Positions 7,250-15,937 of a stretch of 33,193 nt of DNA are shown in pieces. The translations under genes were made by a program, and so were the position numbers. The notes under the pieces were generated by a model. The model was not told the origin of the DNA. It did no database searches and worked only from the letters and a program-made list of their open reading frames with translations. Origin of the DNA: Akkermansiaceae bacterium (GTDB lineage Bacteria > Verrucomicrobiota > Verrucomicrobiia > Verrucomicrobiales > Akkermansiaceae); the NCBI GenBank assembly GCA_903908495.1, contig CAIVSK010000059.1:1-33193 (forward strand), given 5' to 3'. Positions within the stretch are counted from its first letter, which is position 1, and each line of letters starts with the position of its first letter.

Positions 7250-7833
7250 GCATTGGCGTGGCCGCTTTCGTGCAGGATGCGCAGGCCTTCCTTCACGTAG
7301 TCGACGCCGGACCAGACGGTGCACCCGGCCGCAACGATGCACGGATAGATCGGCGAGAACGGCACCATTTTGAGCATGATCCAGCCGATGGCCACCATCT
7401 GCGCGACGGTGCACACCTTGCCACTCCATTGGGGGGCGATGTGCACTTTATGGCCGGTGAAATGCAGCACATTGATGCCGCCCAGAATGATGCAATCGCG
7501 CACGATGACCAGCGCGGTGAACCACAGGGGCAGGTGCCAATGGTCCGGGCCCCAATCCACCGCGGTGAGTGTGATGATGGCGGTGAGCAACAGGGATTTG
7601 TCGGCGATGGGGTCGATGATCGCTCCGAATTTCGAGCGCTGGTTGAAGCGGCGCGCGATCCAGCCATCCAGCCCGTCGCTGGCCGCGGCGATCACAAACA
7701 CCACCAGCGCCGACCAGCGCAGCCATTCGAGCGGCATCTTGTCAGCCACACTGTGCCCGTAGTAGATCGCCAGCACGGCGAACACCGGCACCAACAGCAA
7801 CCGCGACAGGGTGATCTTGCTTGCGAAGGTCAT
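7246..7833 (-). CDS. pgsA: CDP-alcohol phosphatidyltransferase (PgsA type)
   Basis: The 195-residue membrane protein has the complete CDP-alcohol phosphotransferase signature: Asp53, Asp56-Gly57, Ala60-Arg61, Gly70, Asp74 and Asp78, with correct spacing (DGLDGWIARR then GAIIDPIAD). These aspartates bind the metal ions and CDP-diacylglycerol. The most likely reaction is CDP-diacylglycerol plus glycerol-3-phosphate giving phosphatidylglycerophosphate, the first committed step to phosphatidylglycerol and cardiolipin, at the inner membrane. A cardiolipin- or phosphatidylinositol-type activity is a weaker alternative because the family is hard to divide by eye. ATG at 7833 gives MTFASKITLSR, the typical start; a TTG at 7845 would add four residues. 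No Shine-Dalgarno is visible. Confidence 0.85.
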   Translation of the reverse strand: MTFASKITLSRLLLVPVFAVLAIYYGHSVADKMPLEWLRWSALVVFVIAAASDGLDGWIARRFNQRSKFGAIIDPIADKSLLLTAIITLTAVDWGPDHWHLPLWFTALVIVRDCIILGGINVLHFTGHKVHIAPQWSGKVCTVAQMVAIGWIMLKMVPFSPIYPCIVAAGCTVWSGVDYVKEGLRILHESGHANA

Positions 7834-7962
7834 GACCGTATGCAATCACAATACACCCCGAAAGGATATGAGAAATTCAGGGTTCCGAAAGTTGGTTAGG
7901 GTTGCCGTGCATGGCCTTCCTGCGATGCCCCACGGTCTCACAAGTTTCTCCACACTCAGAGA

Positions 7963-7991
7963 TTGACAGCGTCCGGTGCCGCGTGAACACT
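7963..7991 (+). promoter_or_regulatory. Candidate promoter of the dynamin-like gene
   Basis: A perfect TTGACA at 7963-7968 is followed after 17 nt by AACACT at 7986-7991, a weak (3/6) -10. It would give a leader of about 95 nt before the ATG at 8094. Within that leader GTTCTCCGC and GCGGAAC can form an imperfect hairpin. No riboswitch was recognised. Confidence 0.35.
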
Positions 7992-8093
7992 CTGTCGCTT
8001 CACCTAACGGAGCGTTCTCCGCTTGCGGAACATTTCCCCGCGCCCGGCACCCCGTCGTCCAGTCCCACCCCCGTTCATCAGCCAATCCCCCTC

Positions 8094-10646
8094 ATGACAA
8101 CCGCATCGTCCACCGCATCCATCAAGACCGATATTTTTGAGTTCTGCCAGTCCTACGCGGGCATTCTCAAGCCGTTTGCCACCTCGCTGGCAGGTATCCG
8201 CACGAGCCTCCAGGGCAAGGGCGACGCCGAGGCCCTGCAACGGCCGATGGCGGGTTTCGCCGATGTCCATCACCGCTTGGAGAGCCTGCTCAACAAAGTG
8301 GAGCAACAACAGGCCTATCTCATTATCTTTGGCCCGCTCAAGAGCGGCAAGTCCACCCTGATGAACGCCATCAGCGCCGCCTACGTCAGCGAGGTCACTT
8401 CGCTGCCCGCCTATCCCTGCCTGGTGCACGTGAAACACGGCGATGATTGCAGTTTCGTCGTGTCCCGCTACAACGGCGAAAAACTCCAACTCTCGGACAA
8501 CGCCTCGTTGCAGGCCTTGATCAAGCAAAGCCACGAGACGCTCGCCGAGCGCTTGCGCGAGGTCGAGGACCAGGGCGAAACGTTTGATCCGGGCGTCCAC
8601 TATCCCGAGGCGATCCGCCGCGTCGACGTGGCCGTTCCCACCCGCAATTTGAAAGACTCGCTGACGGTGCTGGTGGATACCCCGGGACTCTACACCCGGA
8701 TGAAATTCGGCTACGACCTGATGACCCGCGAGTTCCGCAACAGCGCCGCCTGCGCCGTGTTTGTGGTCAAAACCGACAACCTGTTCCTCGAGCAGGTGTT
8801 CGAGGAGTTCAACGATTTGCTGGACTTGTTCAGCCGGATTTTCATCGTCGTCAACATCGATTCTAACAAACGTGACCTCGACCCCGACGGCACCCTCAAG
8901 CCGAGTTTGGAAAGCAAGTCGCCCGGCGAGGTGATCCGCGCCTTCGAGTCGCTGGTGATGAGCGCACCACTGCGCCGCGCCCAGGAGGCGGGCCGCCTCA
9001 AGATCTATCCGATCGACCTGCTCAACGCCGCCTCCGCCGCGATGCTGCGGGCCAACGAGCCGCCTCAGATCGAAGAGCTGGCCGTGGAAGATGCCCCGGC
9101 CGACGTGGCTGCGGCCGACGTGGCTGCGGCCGACGTGGCTGCGGCCGAGAGTGTGGCGGTTGCTGAAGTTGCCGCCGCCGTGGAAATTCCCGCCGCCGAT
9201 GCCGCCGTCGCTGTGCCGCCCGTGGAAATCCCCGCCGCCGCCGCTGCCGAAATTCCGGTGGACGAGGTGGTGCTGCCGGTCGCCGAGGCCACGTCTCATG
9301 AGCAAGCCGAGCCGCCGGCCGCGGCGGTGCTGCCGGTCAGCGCCGAGCCGGAGGGTGCCGGCGAGACGGCGCTTGCCCTGGCCGAGTCTGCCGCAATCGA
9401 AGGCAAAACCAGTGTGATGCCGGCGGGGTGGACCGAGCATCCGGAGGATTCGTTTTCCGTGTTTCTCAAGGACCTGACGGATTACCTCAACAGCAGCGAC
9501 TACCTGCAGGAGTTCATGGGCGATGCTCTGCTGATGGGAACCAACCTTGGGACCGAGATCCAGGACCATTGCTCGCACCAGTCCACCGCCGCGCTCGAGA
9601 TCCGCCAGCAGGGGCTCAGCATCGACCTCAGCGACACCGAAGCACGGCTTGCGGCCATGGAAAAACTCACCACGCTGGACATCAAGGTGTCCTTCGCCCA
9701 TGTCCGCAGCGACTTGCAAAAACACGTGGTCGACGTCTCCGTGGCTGCCGCCGCCGAGGCCCGCCAGAAAGCCCTCAAACAGCTCGAAAATTGGTTCGAT
9801 TCAGACCAAAGCGTGGCCGCGCTGCAGCGCGATTGGGCGGCCCTGCTCGACGCCTGTGGCAAGCGGGTCGGCAGCGAGTGCCACCTCAAGCAGCGCGCCT
9901 TGGTCGCCAACCCGCTCGGCGGCATCCGCATCGACGACAGCCTGCGCTCGCCGGCGCTGGGCCTCGTCGAATTGCTCGACCCGGTGGTGGCCGCGGCCCG
10001 CGCGACTTTGGGCAACAGCCCCGCCGCGCTTCACCCCGCTCCTTTCCTGATTGAGCCGGAGGTTTTGAAGGTCCAAAAGTCGCTGTGGGATTGGCTCGCC
10101 TTCCGCAGTCTCGGCGCGGTGCGCCGCAGGATCTTTGGCGCACCCGACGCGCTGGATAACGCCGTGCCGCTTCTGACCAAGGAAAAACGCCTCGGTCAGG
10201 AGGGCCGGCAGGCGCTCGAGGAACGGATTCTCGGCGAGTTGTCGCGCCGGTTTCCGAGTGAGGCGTTGCGCGTTGCCGACCTCGAGATTTCCCGATATAT
10301 CGAAACCTACGGCAAGCAACTGCAAGACACCTTGCGCGCCGGCAGGGACAAGGATGCTGCGCGTAAGGCCGCGCTGAAACAACGCATCGAGGACAACGTC
10401 GAGATCCTCAGGATGCTCACCGAAATGACCGGCCAATCCACCGGGGTCTTGGCCGAAATCGACGCCCTGGGCCGCAAGTACCACAGCTACAGCCGGGTCA
10501 CCGCCGCTGCCGCCCAGCTCGCTGCCGAGGCCGAGGCAACTCCGGAGGACGCACCCGCCGCCGACTCCACCAGCAGCGCCGACCCGGCAGAGGACTGCGG
10601 GGATTGCGAGGCCAAGGATGAGTCCGACGGCGAAAAAGAAGCCTGA
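8094..10646 (+). CDS. Dynamin-like GTPase with Ala/Val/Pro-rich linker
   Basis: An 850-residue protein of the bacterial dynamin-like family. The GTPase domain shows the P-loop GPLKSGKST (80-88), the switch II motif VDTPG (194-198), and a G4-like NIDSNKRD near 254-261. A long low-complexity linker rich in Ala, Val, Pro and Glu occupies about 325-445 and includes three exact five-residue repeats. The rest (about 450-815) is predicted helical, with many charged and leucine positions typical of dynamin stalks, and the tail from about 815 is strongly acidic. Bacterial dynamins bind GTP, self-assemble and remodel or protect membranes. ATG at 8094 gives a neutral N-terminus; an in-frame extension back to 7902 is open but looks non-coding. 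The gene stands alone, divergent from pgsA. Its cellular role cannot be told from sequence. Confidence 0.85.
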   Translation: MTTASSTASIKTDIFEFCQSYAGILKPFATSLAGIRTSLQGKGDAEALQRPMAGFADVHHRLESLLNKVEQQQAYLIIFGPLKSGKSTLMNAISAAYVSEVTSLPAYPCLVHVKHGDDCSFVVSRYNGEKLQLSDNASLQALIKQSHETLAERLREVEDQGETFDPGVHYPEAIRRVDVAVPTRNLKDSLTVLVDTPGLYTRMKFGYDLMTREFRNSAACAVFVVKTDNLFLEQVFEEFNDLLDLFSRIFIVVNIDSNKRDLDPDGTLKPSLESKSPGEVIRAFESLVMSAPLRRAQEAGRLKIYPIDLLNAASAAMLRANEPPQIEELAVEDAPADVAAADVAAADVAAAESVAVAEVAAAVEIPAADAAVAVPPVEIPAAAAAEIPVDEVVLPVAEATSHEQAEPPAAAVLPVSAEPEGAGETALALAESAAIEGKTSVMPAGWTEHPEDSFSVFLKDLTDYLNSSDYLQEFMGDALLMGTNLGTEIQDHCSHQSTAALEIRQQGLSIDLSDTEARLAAMEKLTTLDIKVSFAHVRSDLQKHVVDVSVAAAAEARQKALKQLENWFDSDQSVAALQRDWAALLDACGKRVGSECHLKQRALVANPLGGIRIDDSLRSPALGLVELLDPVVAAARATLGNSPAALHPAPFLIEPEVLKVQKSLWDWLAFRSLGAVRRRIFGAPDALDNAVPLLTKEKRLGQEGRQALEERILGELSRRFPSEALRVADLEISRYIETYGKQLQDTLRAGRDKDAARKAALKQRIEDNVEILRMLTEMTGQSTGVLAEIDALGRKYHSYSRVTAAAAQLAAEAEATPEDAPAADSTSSADPAEDCGDCEAKDESDGEKEA
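9099..9143 (+). repeat. Three tandem 15-bp repeats inside the dynamin-like gene
   Basis: GCCGACGTGGCTGCG occurs three times without change, encoding Ala-Asp-Val-Ala-Ala. The unit is a multiple of three, so copy-number changes by slippage would lengthen or shorten the linker without breaking the frame. Confidence 0.95.
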
Positions 10647-10984
10647 TACGGCATGTCGATTCTCATCTGCTCCGGAGCGGCGGACCTCGATCCGCCGCGG
10701 CCCATGAAGAGCCGATGCGTGGTGGCTAACCGCTTTGCATTGGCCCTTCATGGTCTTGGGCGATTCGGAGATCGCCCCCCCCTTGGCGCATGCGCGTCAA
10801 GTTAAGGCGAATCGAGCCGAGAAACCACCGAGTTCCGGTGAATTGTGGTAAAGAAACCACTGAAACACTGATTTACACTGCTGCTAGAATGGACAATGGA
10901 AATGGATGCAGCGCCGTTGCCTTGCTGCCGCCTAAAACCCTCGCTTGATTGTTCCCGCCGCTCCACTAGTCTCACCCCGCGACG
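10647..10984. other. Intergenic region with two hairpins
   Basis: No gene is visible in these 338 nt. GCGGCGGA (10677-10684) and TCCGCCGC (10691-10698) form a perfect 8-bp stem with a 6-nt loop 30 nt after the dynamin-like stop. GGGCGAT (10758-10764) and ATCGCCC (10771-10777) form a second 7-bp stem. Neither is followed by a T-tract, so they may be terminators for Rho-assisted ending or dispersed repeats. The remainder up to the next gene is moderately AT-richer and probably holds that gene's promoter, which I could not pin down. Confidence 0.6.
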
Positions 10985-11446
10985 ATGCGTTCAAACCAAC
11001 TCCGCTATTCCCCAGGACATGTCTTTGTGACGGCCGCCTTCATCGGCAGCCTGGCACTGGTGCTGGCTGCCGGGCTCGGGGCCTTGGGTCTAACGAATCT
11101 GGCCGATGCGGCCATCGCCCGTTGCCTGAGCCCGGCCCTCCAGCCGGAGACCGCTGCGGGCTTTCCCAAAGCCCTGCCGCCATGGGGAGTGTGGCTGGCC
11201 ACCGCAGTGGTTGCCTATGGCCTTGCGCTTGCCATGCTCGGGGTGCCGGGCACTTGGCGGCGGCTTGTGCTGTGGCTCACCACCCTGTGCCTGGTCGCGG
11301 CCTGGGCTCCGGTGCTGGCTTTGGCGGCGCATGCACCCGAGATCGCCGCGCCGCTCATCGCCGCGCTCTGGTCCGGTGCCTGCGCGCTCGTCTACACCCA
11401 CTCCCACCGCATGCCCTGCGATGACGGAACGCTGCAAAATCGTTAG
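10985..11446 (+). CDS. Hypothetical four-helix membrane protein
   Basis: A 153-residue protein with four predicted transmembrane helices at about 13-35, 67-87, 92-113 and 119-138, and a short cytoplasmic-looking tail containing HSHRMPCDD. I recognise no catalytic motif or named family. The frame is chosen over the overlapping open frame starting at 10945 because its hydrophobic periodicity is that of a real membrane protein and because it runs to just before recR (30-nt gap). The T-rich gap after it (TTTTTTGTTAAAAC) has no stable stem, so it may be co-transcribed with recR. A structural or partner role in the membrane is possible, but nothing in the sequence supports a specific function. Confidence 0.7.
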   Translation: MRSNQLRYSPGHVFVTAAFIGSLALVLAAGLGALGLTNLADAAIARCLSPALQPETAAGFPKALPPWGVWLATAVVAYGLALAMLGVPGTWRRLVLWLTTLCLVAAWAPVLALAAHAPEIAAPLIAALWSGACALVYTHSHRMPCDDGTLQNR

Positions 11447-11476
11447 GTTTTTTGTTAAAACCCACCGGACTCCCTC

Positions 11477-12085
11477 ATGGCCCAAGCTGATTTCCCGGAT
11501 CCCGTCAAACTGCTCATCGGCGAATTGAAACGCCTGCCGGGCGTCGGCCCGCGCAGTGCCGAGCGCATCGCCATCTGGCTGCTGCAAAGCCCGAAAGCCG
11601 ATGTGCCCGCCCTCGCCGCCGCGCTCACCCATGCCAAGGCAAGCATCGTCGCCTGCCCGGTTTGCGGGTTTTTCGCAGTCCACGGGTCCTGCCAACTTTG
11701 CGAGGATCCCAAACGCGACGATCTCACACTCTGTGTGGTCGAACAAGCCACCGACGTGCTGCCACTCGAGCGCTCCGGTGCCTTCCGCGGCCGCTACCAC
11801 TGCCTCGGCGGCAAACTCTCTCCGCTCGACCGCGTCTCACCCGAGGACCTGCGCATCCCCGCCTTGCTCCAGCGCGTCGATGCCGCGCCGGCGGCTCTCG
11901 AAGTTATTCTCGCCCTCGGTGCCGACGTCGAAGGCGAAGTGACCGCCAACTATCTGGCCGGCCTGTTGCGCGGCCGCCCTTGCCGCATTTCCCGCATCGC
12001 CCAAGGGCTGCCCGCCGGCGGCGGCCTCGAACACGCCGACGAACTCACCCTCCTGCGCGCCATCGAGGGCCGCCGCGGGATGTAG
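11477..12085 (+). CDS. recR: Recombination mediator protein RecR
   Basis: The 202-residue product is a full-length RecR. It has the N-terminal helix-hairpin-helix LPGVGPRSAER (20-30), a C4 zinc finger (Cys60, Cys63, Cys72, Cys75 in CPVCGFF and GSCQLC), and a Toprim domain starting at LCVVEQATDVLPLE, with the following YHCLGGKLSPLDRV segment highly typical of the family. RecR works with RecO, and in many species RecF, to load RecA on single-stranded DNA at gaps and stalled forks. The ATG at 11477 fits the standard family start. The TAG stop lies inside a hairpin repeat that probably ends the transcript. The dnaX and YbaB genes that often neighbour recR are not seen here. Confidence 0.97.
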   Translation: MAQADFPDPVKLLIGELKRLPGVGPRSAERIAIWLLQSPKADVPALAAALTHAKASIVACPVCGFFAVHGSCQLCEDPKRDDLTLCVVEQATDVLPLERSGAFRGRYHCLGGKLSPLDRVSPEDLRIPALLQRVDAAPAALEVILALGADVEGEVTANYLAGLLRGRPCRISRIAQGLPAGGGLEHADELTLLRAIEGRRGM

Positions 12086-12106
12086 CGGCGGTCTGTGACC
12101 GTCGCT
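12083..12106 (+). repeat. GTAG-headed hairpin at the recR stop (REP-like or terminator)
   Basis: AGCGGCGGTC (12084-12093) pairs with GACCGTCGCT (12097-12106) around TGT, ten pairs with one G-U. It is preceded by G-T-A-G, whose TAG is the recR stop codon. REP elements mobilised by RAYT transposases typically have a GTAG head and a GC-rich imperfect stem. It has no T-tract. Confidence 0.5.
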
Positions 12107-12173
12107 GCCAATGTTAGGCTTCACCTGCGCTGACTGAGGCGCTCACAGAGCGCCGCCACAAGCCATCGCCCCC

Positions 12174-15100
12174 TCATTCCTCGATCCAGCGGGCGAGCTC
12201 GTCTTCGAGTTCGACGCTGCGCTTCACGTTGAAGGCGGCGCCTAACTCGACGGTGACGCGGCGGCCGGCGCTGTTTTGGAAATGCAGGTGGACCGGGGTG
12301 TGGCCGGGATAGCCGGCGATGATGAATTGGATGTCGTCCAGATCGCGCTCGCTGTGGCGGTTGGTCCACAGCATCAACTCAAGCGGCCCCTTGTTGTTGG
12401 CGAGTGTCCGCTTGGGCTTGAGTTCGGCGATCTCATAGCCGGTGAGGCGGCGGCCGCCGGTGCGGTCGTCCACTTGGATGGCGCACTTGAGCTTGATGAT
12501 CTTTCCCGCTTCCAACATGCCGGCATCACGTGCTGGCACGAATGTTTCGCCCCACAGCATGATCTCGGCGCTGCCGGTGAAGTCTTCGAGCACCAGCACA
12601 CCAAATGGCTTGCCGGTCTTGGTGATCTTGGCCTCCATGCTGCGCACCATGCCGGCGAAGGGAAACCGGTCGCGGGCATTGGTAATCTCCAAGTCGTCAA
12701 TGAGACCGAGCCGGCGGTAGCGGTCCGAGTCAATCACGCTGCGGAAGCGGTCGAGCGGATGGCCGGTGACGTAGAATCCAAGCAATTCCTTTTCATGGGC
12801 GAGGCGTTCGTCCTTGGGCCACTCTTCCACCGCCTTGCTGCCGCGTGTGGCTTTGGTGGCCCGCGCCGGGGCGGCAAAGTCCATCGCATCAAACATCGAG
12901 ACCTGCCCGGACGCGCGGTCGCGCTGGATCGAGGACGAGGCCGAGATGACTTGTTCGAGCCGGCCGAACATGCCGACGCGGGTCTCGCCGGTCCAATCGA
13001 AGGCGCCGGCTTTGACCAGGTTTTCGAGAATCCGCTTGTTGACCACCTTGGAATCGAGGCGTGACGAGAAATCCTCGAGCGAGGCGAAGGGCTCGCCGCG
13101 CTCACGTTCCTGAATGGCGGCGGCCATCGCGCCCTCACCGCAATTTTTGATGGCAGCGAGGCCGTAGCGGACGCAGGGTCTGCCGTTAGGGCCGATTTCC
13201 GGGGCGAAGCGCAGTTGCGAGGCGTTGAGGTTGGGTGGCAGAATCTCCAGGCCCATGCGGTGGCACTCGGAGACAAACACACCGATCTTGTCGGTGTTCT
13301 GGATCTCATTGGACAGCAATGCCGCCATGAACTCCACCGTGTGATTGGTCTTCAGATAGGCCGTCCAATAGGAAATGTGGCCGTAACATGCCGAGTGCGA
13401 CTTGTTGAATCCGTAACCGGCGAACATCGCGATCTTGTCGAAAATCTGGTCGGCGAGCTTGCGGCTGATGCCGTTGGTCGTCTCGCAGCCGTCGACGAAC
13501 ATGGCACGCTGCTGCTCCATCTCCTTGGCGTCCTTCTTGCCCATGGCGCGGCGCAGCAGGTCGGCACCGCCGAGCGTGTAGCCGGCGAGCACCTTGGCGG
13601 CATTCTGCACCTGTTCCTGATAGATCATCACCCCGTAGGTGTCGCCGCAGATTTTCTCCAGCAAGGGATGTTCGTACATGGCCTTTTTGCGGCCTTTCTT
13701 CACGTCGAGCATCTGGTCGATGAACTGCATCGCGCCGGGCCGATAGACCGCCAGCAGGTCGATGATATCATCTATCTTGCCGATGGCATACTTGCGGCAG
13801 GTCTCGACCATGCCGCCGCTTTCCAATTGGAACACGCCCATCGTCTCGCCGCGGTTGAGCAGGTCGAAGGTTTTGGGGTCGTCCAGCGGGACGGTCTCAA
13901 TGGCAAACTCCGGGGTGTGCCGCCGGATGTGCTGCACGGCCTCCTGAATGACTGTTAGATTCTTCAGTCCGAGGAAGTCCATCTTGAGCAGGCCCACATC
14001 GGTGATGGCCTTCATGGCATACTGGGTGACCACTTCCCCTTCATTGCCGCGGGTGAGCGGGACATGCTCATCGAGCGGGCGGTCGCCGATGACGATGCCC
14101 GCGGCATGCACGCCGACGTTGCGGTTGAGGCCTTCGAGCTTGAGGGCGTATTCCCACAGTTCCCGATAGCTGGAGCTGCTCTCGATGAGTTCGCGCAGTT
14201 CGGTGTTTTTGACCCATTCGCGGCTCAGGATCGATGGCCCGTACTTTTTCTTGTCGTCCTCATCGTTGGGTTTGGGATCGATCATCTTCGAGAGCTGATC
14301 GCCTGAGTTATAGGACATTCCCATGACGCGGGCGACGTCGCGCACCACGCTTTTGGCGCCCATGGTGCCGTAGGTGATGATATGCGAGACGCAGCGTTCG
14401 CCGTACTTTTGCCGCACATATTCGATGACCTCGCCGCGGCGGCTCTGGCAGAAGTCGATATCGACGTCGGGCGGGCTGATGCGCTCGGGGTTGAGGAATC
14501 GTTCGAACAACAGGCCGAAGCGGATCGGGCAGATATCAGTGATGCCCATCGCATAGGAGGCGAGCGAGCCGGCCGCCGAGCCACGGCCCGGCCCCACCGG
14601 AATGCCTTGGTCGCGCGCCCACTGGATGAAATCCGCGGTGATAAGGAAGTAGGAGGAAAATCCTAACTGGTTGATCGTGTCCACCTCGTACTTGAGGCGA
14701 TCGGCCAGCTCGGGCTCGTTGGAGCGCGCCTCGCCGTAGCGTCTAACCATGCCCTCGCGGCACACCTTCATGAAATACTCCTCGCGCGGGCTGCCGTCCG
14801 GTGTGCCGAATTGCGGGTATTTTTCCGACGAGGTGGCGTCGAGTTTGAGAGTGACGTTGCAGCGCGCGGCGATTTCCAGGGTGGCATCGCAGGCGCCCGG
14901 CACATCCGCAAACAGCTCGCGCATTTCCCCAGCGGTCTTGAAATACAGCTCGGGCGAATAGCGCATGCGATTCTCATCGATGATCAGGTGGCCGGTGCCG
15001 ATGCACAACATCACATCGTGGGCGTCGCGATCGGAGGGATTGAGGAAATGCACGTCATTGGCGGCCACCGGCTTGAGGCCGAGCTCGGCGGCGAGCTTGA

Positions 15101-15680
15101 GCAAGCCCGGCGTGACGCGGCGTTCGGGTTCGAGGTCGTGGTTGTGGATTTCGACGTAGGTGTTGTTCTGGCCGAAGATATCACAAAGCTCGACGAGGAC
15201 CTCGCGCGCCTTGTCCTCATCGCCGGCCAGCAGCCACTCATTGACCGGGCCGGAGATGCAGCCGCTCAGGCAGATGACCCCCGCGGCGTGTTGCCGCAGC
15301 GCGTCGCGGTCGACCCGCGGTTTGCCGTGATAGAGGCCGTCGAGGTGGCCTTTGGTCACCAACTTGCTGAGGTTGGCCCAGCCCTCGTTGGTCTCGGCGA
15401 GCAACGTCAGGTGGGTGGCGCGCTTGCGGCCGGGGATCTCGCGCCGATCTTCGATGGTGGTTGGCGCGAGGTAAATTTCGCAGCCGAGGATCGCCTTGAT
15501 CTTTTGGTCCTTGCAGGCCTTGTAGAACTGGACGGCACCGTACAGGTTGCCGTGGTCGGTCATGGCCACCGCCGGCATGCCAAGTTGCGCCGCGCGTTTG
15601 GCCAGATCCTTGGTGCGGATCATGCCATCCAGCAGGGAAAACTCAGTGTGTAGGTGTAGATGGACGAAAGATTGGGACAT
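12174..15680 (-). CDS. dnaE: DNA polymerase III subunit alpha (DnaE)
   Basis: The 1168-residue protein is the replicative polymerase catalytic subunit of the DnaE1 type. The PHP domain opens with HLHLHTEFSLLDG (7-19) and TDHGNLYG (41-48). The polymerase core has GRGSAAGS (365-372) and the catalytic acidic pair in PPDVDIDF (Asp405, Asp407) plus Asp568 in KMDFLGLKNL, matching Asp401, Asp403 and Asp555 of Escherichia coli. Further on are the helix-hairpin-helix region and an OB-fold with the FAGMVRS...TKTGKPFG pattern near 970-1000. Length matches the family (about 1160). ATG at 15680 gives the canonical MSQSFVHLHLHTEF start; a further in-frame extension to 15902 crosses a strong hairpin and is rejected. 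It appears to be transcribed alone, isolated from the porin gene by the hairpin at 15869-15906. Confidence 0.98.
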   Translation of the reverse strand: MSQSFVHLHLHTEFSLLDGMIRTKDLAKRAAQLGMPAVAMTDHGNLYGAVQFYKACKDQKIKAILGCEIYLAPTTIEDRREIPGRKRATHLTLLAETNEGWANLSKLVTKGHLDGLYHGKPRVDRDALRQHAAGVICLSGCISGPVNEWLLAGDEDKAREVLVELCDIFGQNNTYVEIHNHDLEPERRVTPGLLKLAAELGLKPVAANDVHFLNPSDRDAHDVMLCIGTGHLIIDENRMRYSPELYFKTAGEMRELFADVPGACDATLEIAARCNVTLKLDATSSEKYPQFGTPDGSPREEYFMKVCREGMVRRYGEARSNEPELADRLKYEVDTINQLGFSSYFLITADFIQWARDQGIPVGPGRGSAAGSLASYAMGITDICPIRFGLLFERFLNPERISPPDVDIDFCQSRRGEVIEYVRQKYGERCVSHIITYGTMGAKSVVRDVARVMGMSYNSGDQLSKMIDPKPNDEDDKKKYGPSILSREWVKNTELRELIESSSSYRELWEYALKLEGLNRNVGVHAAGIVIGDRPLDEHVPLTRGNEGEVVTQYAMKAITDVGLLKMDFLGLKNLTVIQEAVQHIRRHTPEFAIETVPLDDPKTFDLLNRGETMGVFQLESGGMVETCRKYAIGKIDDIIDLLAVYRPGAMQFIDQMLDVKKGRKKAMYEHPLLEKICGDTYGVMIYQEQVQNAAKVLAGYTLGGADLLRRAMGKKDAKEMEQQRAMFVDGCETTNGISRKLADQIFDKIAMFAGYGFNKSHSACYGHISYWTAYLKTNHTVEFMAALLSNEIQNTDKIGVFVSECHRMGLEILPPNLNASQLRFAPEIGPNGRPCVRYGLAAIKNCGEGAMAAAIQERERGEPFASLEDFSSRLDSKVVNKRILENLVKAGAFDWTGETRVGMFGRLEQVISASSSIQRDRASGQVSMFDAMDFAAPARATKATRGSKAVEEWPKDERLAHEKELLGFYVTGHPLDRFRSVIDSDRYRRLGLIDDLEITNARDRFPFAGMVRSMEAKITKTGKPFGVLVLEDFTGSAEIMLWGETFVPARDAGMLEAGKIIKLKCAIQVDDRTGGRRLTGYEIAELKPKRTLANNKGPLELMLWTNRHSERDLDDIQFIIAGYPGHTPVHLHFQNSAGRRVTVELGAAFNVKRSVELEDELARWIEE

Positions 15681-15868
15681 CGGGCGCCACAAGCCTAGCC
15701 TCGCCCCACCCACCAGGGCAAGCGACACCGCGCTGAAATCACCGATTTTCGCCCCGCGTGGCATCCGCCCGCTCAACGGTATTGGGCAGGATGGGCGCGC
15801 CAGTGCCAAGCTTGATTCCAGGATGAGCCCGGATGACCCGCAAGCTGGCAATTGCCGGGAAATGATTG

Positions 15869-15906
15869 GGGCGTGGATGCAGCGGCCATCCGCCGCATCC
15901 ACGCCC
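15869..15906. terminator. Strong hairpin, probable terminator after the porin gene
   Basis: GGGCGTGGATGC (15869-15880) pairs perfectly with GCATCCACGCCC (15895-15906), with an inner GCGG/CCGC stem around CCAT. It lies 31 nt past the porin stop. No clear U-tract follows in either direction, but the stem is by far the most stable in the window. Confidence 0.6.
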
Positions 15907-15937
15907 TTTCAGAAAACCAGAATAGCTGGCGGTGATA

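Noticed and set aside
9099-9143. CRISPR-like repeat.
   Set aside because: Three contiguous 15-bp units with no spacers, in frame within a coding sequence.
8004-9725. Long open frame antisense to the dynamin-like gene.
   Set aside because: Composition is that of a shadow frame in GC-rich DNA (His/Arg/Gly-rich, no domain); the sense strand has a full set of GTPase motifs.
10945-11424. Alternative frame overlapping the four-helix membrane protein.
   Set aside because: Arg/Gly/Ala-rich with no hydrophobic periodicity; a shadow of the membrane-protein frame.
15681-15902. N-terminal extension of DnaE to 15902.
   Set aside because: It would run across the strongest hairpin in the window and add 74 residues before the canonical MSQSFVHLHLHTEF start.
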